NCBI RefSeq assembly: GCF_040939455.1
Contig: NC_134115.1
Span: 27,492,727-27,556,726, forward strand
Length of the DNA: 64,000 nt
Source: Microcebus murinus
Lineage: Eukaryota; Chordata; Mammalia; Primates; Cheirogaleidae
Reading direction: 5' to 3'
The notes beneath the pieces were generated by a model. That model was given only the letters and a program-made list of their open reading frames with translations. It was not told the origin of the DNA and made no database searches. Both the position numbers and the translations under genes were made by a program. Position 1 is the first letter of the stretch. Each line of letters begins with the position of its first letter. Positions 56,465 to 64,000 of this stretch are shown in pieces.

Positions 56465-56588
56465 GTGTAGAGATTAGACTGAGGTTAGGGACAGGATTAA
56501 AAGCAAGGAGATGCTTTCAGGAGGCAACAGCAATAATACAGGTAAGAGGTGACAATGGTTTGAGTAAGGATGGCAGCAGTAGAGCTAG
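56465..56588 (-). mobile_element. L2 LINE, antisense (left part of split copy)
   Basis: 'agcaataatacaggtaagag' and 'atggcagcagtagagctagt' correspond to reversed L2 body sequence. It continues after the nested L1 at 56873. Confidence 0.6.
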
Positions 56589-56589
56589 T

Positions 56590-56872
56590 AAAAACAAGTT
56601 GCAGTAAAATATACCTAACCTAAAATTTACCATTTTAACTATTTTTAAGTGTACACTTTGGTGGCATTAAGGACATTCGTGTTGTTGTGCAACCATAACC
56701 ATCATCCATCTCCGGAACTTTTTCATCATCCCAAACTGATACTCTGTACCCATTAAATAACCACCTCCCTTTCAGTCCCTACCCCAGCTCCTGGTAACCA
56801 CTATTCTGCTTTCTGTCATTACGCATCTGCCTATTCTAGGTACCTCATATAAATGGTATTATGCAATATTTT
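56590..56872 (-). mobile_element. L1M 3' fragment nested in an L2
   Basis: 'aaaatttaccattttaacta', 'ttgttgtgcaaccataacca' and 'tactctgtacccattaaata' match reversed L1M 3' sequence. L2 sequence in the same orientation lies on both sides, so this L1 inserted into the L2. Confidence 0.65.
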
Positions 56873-57330
56873 TCCTATGATATATTTTGAAGATAGAGCC
56901 CAAGAAGGGTTGGTAATGAATTGAGCATTCAGGGGAGGGAACAGATACATCAAGGATGCTGCATAGTCATCCTTAGAGACACCAATGTATCCTTAAAACA
57001 ATGACACTAGATGACAGCACCCACCGAGTAAGCTTTGATAGAAAAGTAAGGGGGATTGGGGACCAATCTCTAAGGAATTTGAACAAAGTCCTTGAGAAGA
57101 TGGAAGGGGCGAAATTCCATGCACAAATGAAGAACAGGAGGGAAGGCAGAGTATGTGGACACGGATATGAGTAGGATAGAACATTGTCTGGTGGGAAGAT
57201 CAGATGGTTCTTTATAGATAGCCTCTATATCTAAATAAAATAATATAGGAGGCCATTGGCTGAGAGTGTGAAAGACAAGGTGGTATTGGAGATTTAGAGA
57301 CAGAAAAGAACTACATTCAGTTTAGAGACT
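56873..57330 (-). mobile_element. L2 LINE, antisense (right part of split copy)
   Basis: It resumes with 'gatatattttgaagatagag' and proceeds through 'acatcaaggatgctgcatag', in the order expected after 56588. The plus-strand Alu sits at its right end. Confidence 0.5.
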
Positions 57331-57344
57331 AAGAGAGTAAACAA

Positions 57345-57671
57345 GGCCGGGCGCTGTGGCTCACGCCTGTAATCCTAGCTCTTGGGAGGCCGAGGCGGGC
57401 GGATTGCTCAAGGTCAGGAGTTCAAAACCAGCCTGAGCAAGAGCGAGACCCCGTCTCTACTATAAATAGAAAGAAATTAATTGGCCAACTGATATATATA
57501 TAAAAAAATTAGCCGGGCATGGTGGCGCATGCCTGTAGTCCCAGCTACTTGGGAGGCTGAGGCAGAAGGATCACTCGAGCCCAGGAGTTTGAGGTTGCTG
57601 TGAGCTAGGCTGACGCCACGGCACTCACTCTAGCCTGGACAACAAAGCAAGACTCTGTCTCAAAAAAAAAA
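57345..57671 (+). mobile_element. Full-length Alu SINE, strepsirrhine type, sense to TRPM3
   Basis: This is a complete dimeric Alu on the plus strand from ggccgggcgctgtggctcac to an A tail. Exact 13-bp target-site duplications aagagagtaaaca lie at 57331-57343 and 57672-57684. It has the same linker variant as the copy at 53.7 kb and is very similar to it, so both belong to the same or a closely related subfamily. The intact duplication suggests a fairly young insertion. It lies in the remains of an L2. Confidence 0.95.
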
Positions 57672-58269
57672 AAGAGAGTAAACAGACTAGGAAAATGTGG
57701 GGTGGCCTTGCAGCGCACTTGATATTTGTGGTCACAAACTTAGAGTAAATCATCAGCACCGTGTTGGGTTCGTTTCAGCCATCTTCTGCTGCAGTGGTAG
57801 AATAGGCATCAATTTGGGATTCTGCCTGGCAAGTAAGAAAGAGGGAGAGAGTGGTGAGGGAGGGAGGCCTAAGCTGTTCTCTATATACCATGTCCCTAGA
57901 GTACTATTCATGTCTATGGATGAAAGAAATGTTACGTCTGGCATTTAAAAGAACATAAAATCATTAATCTAAAAGATCACACCGAGATGCAGAGAGATGG
58001 CTAAGTGAAATATCAAAAATGACCCACACCTTTGAAGTGTTTAAGTAAACAAAGGTCCATAATAAATAATTTTTAATATTTATCTTATTGCTGTTCACAT
58101 ATTCACATAAGTTAAGTCAACTTAGCATACTGCTAGAAATATATTCATAGTTTGAGTATATATAGTTTGAACAGCTGTTCAATAATCTTGTGTTAGCTGA
58201 AAGAATGAGTACCAAGGCACTATTCCAGAAAGTAGTATCTATGTATCCTGATGAGAATTTAAAATCCTA

Positions 58270-58600
58270 AGCATATATTTTACAAACATTTTTATGAGTA
58301 AAAAATTTCAAACAAATATAAGAGAGAATATTATTACAACTACCCTGTAACTATCACCCATTTATCAGCCCATGATCGATCTTATTTCCTCTATCCATAT
58401 AACCATCTACTTTCTCCCTTGGAAAATTATGAAGAAGATCAAGACAGCATATCATTTCATTCATAATTATTTTTTTAAAAAACTGTTGGCCATACCTAGG
58501 CTAGATTTTAAAAATATCTCCTTAACTCCATAGCAACATCATGGCATATATTGATTCAAGAATTTTTCAACAATTCTTTCAAAAAATAAAAATTAAGAAA
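58270..58600 (-). mobile_element. Old LINE-like fragment, antisense
   Basis: 'aaaatttcaaacaaatataa', 'gagaatattattacaactac' and 'aactatcacccatttatcag' resemble an old reversed LINE 3' region. The family is not certain. Confidence 0.4.
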
Positions 58601-58839
58601 TACAATATTGCATGCTAACATTTATCTCAAACATCTGATAATCATCTTTTCTAGTCACAAGTTCTACTCTCAGCTAGCCAAAATCTATGTAAAACACATG
58701 TAACATTGCAATTCTTGGAAATGAAATTAGAAAAGTCCCCAGAAATTGTGATTTCCTTTTTAAGGGTTTGAAGGGAAGAATATAACTTTTGGGAGAAGAG
58801 GAAGTCTGTGCCTGTTGCCAGTGGTACAAGCTGACAGTG

Positions 58840-58975
58840 GCAGGTAGACCTGGGAGTTCACGTCATCATGGCTCTGTGACCTTAGGCAAGTTATTGTATT
58901 TCTCTCAGACTTTGTTTCTGCACTTGTGGACCAGGGATAATAATTCCTCAGTGTTGTGATTAAATGAAAGGATTC
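58840..58975 (+). mobile_element. MIR SINE, sense
   Basis: 'catggctctgtgaccttagg', 'caagttattgtatttctctc' and 'cagggataataattcctcag' match MIR. Confidence 0.65.
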
Positions 58976-61900
58976 TGGAACGTGGAAGTTCAGAAACTTT
59001 GGTTCCCTTCTTGCCTCCTCCGAGGCATGGTGGTCTCCCCGTGGGAAACCGTGTACCGCGTCTACATAGCCTCACTGCAGTAGGTTCCCACCTGAGATTC
59101 AGACCTTCCCCTCAAAGCCCATCAGAGACCATGGCGTTCATCCAAATATCTTTATCACAAATCAGGACCTGCCTTTCCTTGTTAAAGAGAAGCCACGTAC
59201 ACCTTTTAGTTACAGAAAGAGGTCAGGGAAAAGAAAGGCTTAAAATTATATTTTGCCACATGTCATCAAGCCTCTATTCATCTTGCTTGTTAAAGAGCAA
59301 TTGACTTAATTTCTTGGTCACTGCAACAATCACTAGAAAACCCTTTTATTTTTTCTATACTGTTTATAATATATTTTAAACCACAGTTGTCCCTCCTGCC
59401 TTAGTAAACAGTCTATAATAGAGAAAATCCCAGCTTTCTTTAGAGATTCAAGAGGCATCCGTGTATCCGAGTAATCATAAATGCCAATTAGGATTGTGGG
59501 GGGCACTGGAACTCAGGCCGAATGTGAATTGGCCCAGACTATATCTTAAAAACTTAGATTTGGGCCAATATCAGATTTTCCTCTTGTAATTTTCCATTTT
59601 ATTCAAAAAGAAGAGGGAGAGGACAGTAATCTATTTATTTTTGAGCTCCATTTGATTAAGGCTTTATTCTTTTGTATTTGAATGTTATTTGAGATTTGGC
59701 TATATGGAAGTTGTATTTGGATTGCACATCTAATTATGTTGTGAACATCAGACTTGGGTGTAGGAAATTTCATTATGAGACTAAAATTTTCTGACCTTAT
59801 TATCTCCCTACTTGAAAGTGAAATCTATGTCAGACTAAATCCAATCTATGGGATTATTTCTCCATGGCAGACGTTATAGAGATACCAATTTTGCAATATT
59901 CATTGATAGGGATGTCTGGGTACTTTTAGATTTCCGTAACCAGTGCTTTTGCTATTTTCAAGGTTTGCTTTTAAGAGAATGTGATGCTTTGCTCTTTCCT
60001 TGCCCAAGAGTAACGTCTGACATTTGAACATGGCCTCATCTCACGAAGCCACCTGGAGCACTTTTCTCTAAGGCAGCAGATTAAAACGGGCTTGGCATTT
60101 CTAAGTAAACAAGTAGCAGAAATGATTGCAGAATTCATAAAATATAATCAAATCTAGTATTTGAGGATATTGGTATTTAGAAGTGTCTGGAAAAAATATG
60201 AAGTTCCTAAGCCAACACACCTATCTATGTATGATAGTGTGCTTACTCACATAAAATAACAACAATGATAATAACGTCTCCCAGTAGGACAGAATGTCAT
60301 CCCTAATAAGCTGTGCTTTCTAGTGAGAAATAAATATTTCCCCTTTCCACTGAGTTGCATGATATAGGAACACCACGAACATGCAAGTGCACAGGTGAGT
60401 CAAAGAGGGTCAAATCCAACTGGTTACAGGAGATTTTGCTTTAAAAGCCTCATGTCTGTGAGGTGACACCCACCAAATTAAAGCATGTTGTTGCATGTGA
60501 TATTTCCATAATCAGAAGTAAGTACTCATGACTGCATCATTTATATCCTGTTTCCTTCACCATCATTTTTGGTGATAATTCCGGAGGAGTTTTCAGCTAC
60601 TGTGACACTGCCTCCTTGAAGAGTCATTTAAAAATGTGAGAGGGAATTTGGGGTTGTCACAATTTCTGGTGCTTATTAATGGCATGGGAGAGGGAGCAGG
60701 AATGCTAACATCCTGCGATATGCAGGACAGTTTCTCGTGAATCGTTGCCTGGCCCAAGCACCAATAGTATCTCCAAGGTACTCTGAGAATGTTCTTTTGA
60801 GTTTTCTTTCTTTTTTTTTTTTAAACTAAATCATTCCAATAACACACTCTTCATTTGTCAAGATCACACTTTTCCAAGACAGTCCATCCAAGTTTAAAGA
60901 CATAGGTAGAAAAAACATCACTAGTGAATGGCAGTGAGATTCAAAATACATATTTAACAACCTGTGAAGACTTTGGGGCCCTAAATCCACAGTGAAGGCT
61001 GGGTGTCAGCCCCGGTACCTCCTTTAGATCTTAATATCACTTGCTGTTGGAGAGTTCTTCCTCACAGCTAACTTCATTTGTGCTGAATCCTAAACCTGTT
61101 CCCTCCTGGGTAAGGACCAAAGTCATTGTCTGTATTAGAGCTCTCAGCATGTTTGAAAACTGTAAATGGACATGAATCGACCTTTCTGCCATAATGGCTG
61201 TAAGGAAGCTGTTCTTCATTTGAAGAGACAAACCGGCCTGCTTAACAGGCAGAACTAACTCAAGAAGTAAATCAGATCGGAATTTCCAATCCGACAGCAC
61301 CCACTCTCAGCTCCGCTGCTTTATGTATTTCAGGCTCAGTGACTCCAGAAATGTGCTCAGTGCTGGGAGCTTTCCTGTCAGAGTCCCTGATGCTCAGAGA
61401 AGTCCTACAGTCCACAGTTATTAGCTGACTTGGGGGTAGAAACAAGGGCTCAGAAACGGGGTTGCTTTGCCCATGGGCCCGGGAGAGCCTAAAAGGCATT
61501 GCCTGGGGGGTCGTTTAATAATTCAAGGTTCTAGCAGAATAAAGAGTTCAAAATCAAATGTAAAGAGAACTCTAATTTTTAATCTATAAATTACTGAGAA
61601 GTATTTTGGAAATAAGGGGCAGGGTAGTAAGATAAATCTTGAGTGAATGAGTAAATTCATGAAGCAGTGCTTTTCAAAAATTCACATTCCATTTCTGGTG
61701 TATGGCTTTCACTTCTGTGGACCATAGTAAATCCCTTATATGCATTAGTGTTGCACTGTTAAATTATGAAGCCAACTTATCATGGAAATTTGACAGAGAT
61801 TATCTAAAGAGCACTGCTGGCAGCCTCAACAAATTTACCAATGTCTCTGACGCCCACACTGACATTTATGTTGTGTATAATAAATGTTTGATAAAGACTT

Positions 61901-64000
61901 TAAGTGATTTGACCCAGTCAAGTTATTATAAGAAATATAACAGTTTCAAAAAATTCCAAAAATGTTTTAGCAACGGCAGCATCACTGAAATAAATATCTA
62001 GTTTCCTGAGAACCTCTCTTTAAAGACTATAGTCATTTATATATAAATAAACAATATATCATAAATACTACATACATCATTTATTTTTATTCTTATTATG
62101 GTTGTTCAGCCAGTCTCATTTCTTTGCATTTTTACCAAATACAAAGAGACCAACCTTGGGTTGGTCAGCAGTAACACAGAGAAAGAGAGAGAGGAGAAGA
62201 TGATAAAAGGGGGGTATGATACTAATGAAAGTTTTCTTCTAGAGAGTTTTCCATTTTAGAGTAACTTGTATTATATATTCATATAATAAGAGATCAGAGG
62301 TGGCAACAGGTCTTTGGGTCCCTTGCCCAAGGCCAACATTGCCAACCTAGCAAGACACTTTTCCTACTGAGCTTTCATGCAGCTCAGAACCTTTTGACCT
62401 TAGGACACAAGTCCTGCCTCAGTAACAATGACTCAGAATAACAGATACTTAAATGAGAAAGGGCTTTATCCCCTATTCCTATGTTATTCCGAAGGTGAGT
62501 TCAGATCTGACGTGGTAGGCTCACAGTTGTGAGGGCTCAGACTCCTCCTTTCTTTCGCTCTGCTGTTCTTGCTTGCATGGTCCGTGGAAGCTCACCGTCA
62601 TTTCTACATTCCAGCCAGAAGCAGTCAGGAAAAAAGAACAAGAGAAGGCATAACCCTTCCCTTTAAAGGCACGAGGAGGAAGTCACACACACCACTTTGG
62701 CTTGCATCCTATGTGTCAGTATTTTGTCACATGTTAACATTTGGCTAAAAGGGGATTAGAAAACACAGTCTTTATCCTAGGCAAACACATAGCTAGCTAA
62801 ATACTATTACTATGAATGAAGGGAAGACTAGGTATTGGGGGGAGGGGACTAATAGTTTTTGCCACACCTTTTCAACATAGCATTCCAGGTGGTCATTAAG
62901 AATTGGGTGGAGTTGGCACATGAGATAAAATGTATCTGCCATTCATAAATAAGATATTCCTGTATGCTGAATGTGCTCATTGGAGAACCCTGCCCATAAA
63001 TAGCTCCTGCAGCTGCGATTCAGCGATTCATATCTGGCCCTTCCACTCTTCACCTGTGAGCTTTAGTGATATATGGCTGATGAGCTTTGCACTAGCTCCG
63101 GAAATCCAGTTGAGACAAGCTGTCTAAAATGATATAGATTATTTTAGATCATCTTGGTTTTATTAACCTTTTAAGTTAACTAACCCAAACAGATCCCCTA
63201 AGGCTCAAAACAATTATATATGCACTGGCATGCACAATTCATGAGCATTCCTTCATGGATCCTTTACCGCATACTTTCTTACACATCATTCGGTAACATT
63301 TTAAGTCCCAAAATATTAAAAATAAATAGAAGAACAGATTCTGTGTTTCTATGACACTATTCTCTTGATGTTAATGCTTCAAAGATCAATCCTGGAAAAT
63401 AACTTTTATGTGGCCTACACATTACTGTAATCTTGGCAATGGGCAGTAGAATGGAGGTTGTTGGCCAATCCCATCCATCCTGGAAAGAAAAGGTTATAAC
63501 TGGGCCTTGGCTCTCCTAGAAGAAAAGAAAAGGCGGGCTACTCTTATTCTCCTTTCTTAGAGGATAAGAGCAGCCAACCCTTTGACTCTGTTGACTCTGA
63601 TGAGCAGAAAATTATGTGAGGAATTTAAAACTTTCTTATACCAATTACTCAATTTGCATTCTTATACCTCAATAACTCCTAAGTGATAACTAATGATTCG
63701 GCAAGTTACAGTTGGTGCTGAAGAGCTCTTGAAGCCTTCAGAATGCCAGTAAATATATAATTGTGTGTAATTGCTGATGACAAATACAAAAAGATAATTA
63801 CTAGACTTCCTCAATAAATAGTGTATTGGGTCATTTTGTTTTAGAGGTTGAGATACACGTGGTCCAACTTTAGTTAGTTTTTCTTTTGTTTTAGCTTGCA
63901 TTATTCAGTCAAACCTAGATGGTAGATCTACAGACAGTTAAGATTTCCCTTCTACCTTAGTAAGTGAACAAAACCTAGGAGTATCTATTGCTGTACAGAT

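Overview
The window is non-coding-rich mammalian nuclear DNA with no bacterial or viral organisation. Two full-length Alu elements (53.7 kb and 57.3 kb) carry the linker and left-arm variants I associate with strepsirrhine Alus (for example 'ttggccaactgatatatata' between the arms and 'agctcttgggaggccgagg' in the left arm). Two very short L1 3' stubs also match lemur-type L1 ends. I therefore infer a strepsirrhine primate, probably a lemur. Old mammalian repeats (MIR, L2, MER5-like, MLT1-like) fill much of the rest.

One protein-coding gene is recognisable: five consecutive internal exons of TRPM3 on the + strand, at 17763-17842, 19168-19372, 35477-35690, 38670-38794 and 52376-52547. All have AG/GT borders. 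Their phases join without a break (ends at phase 2, 0, 1, 0, 1), giving about 265 codons of the cytosolic N-terminus: the segment starting [11 protein letters not shown], then the start of the TRPM homology region (SLOG-like fold) from [10 protein letters not shown] to HISLQKINT. The upstream coding first exons and the downstream exon (expected to begin RIGQG) lie outside the window. No exon shows a frameshift or stop.

Layout: 1-17762 is upstream intron or promoter sequence, with a candidate alternative first exon ending at 13167 and a cluster of CRE, E-box and OTX-type motifs at 11.7-13.2 kb. 17843-19167, 19373-35476, 35691-38669 and 38795-52375 are introns of about 1.3, 16.1, 3.0 and 13.6 kb. 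52548-64000 is the first 11.5 kb of the next intron and holds an inverted Alu pair and an L1-in-L2 nest.

I found no tRNA, rRNA, CRISPR, operon or novel multi-gene system. The points worth a second look are the possible internal promoter, the start codon lying exactly at the end of the second exon together with an overlapping open frame, splice-like signals deep in the introns, and several small structured repeats. Repeat calls rest on recalled consensus patterns, so their borders are approximate unless a target-site duplication is given.
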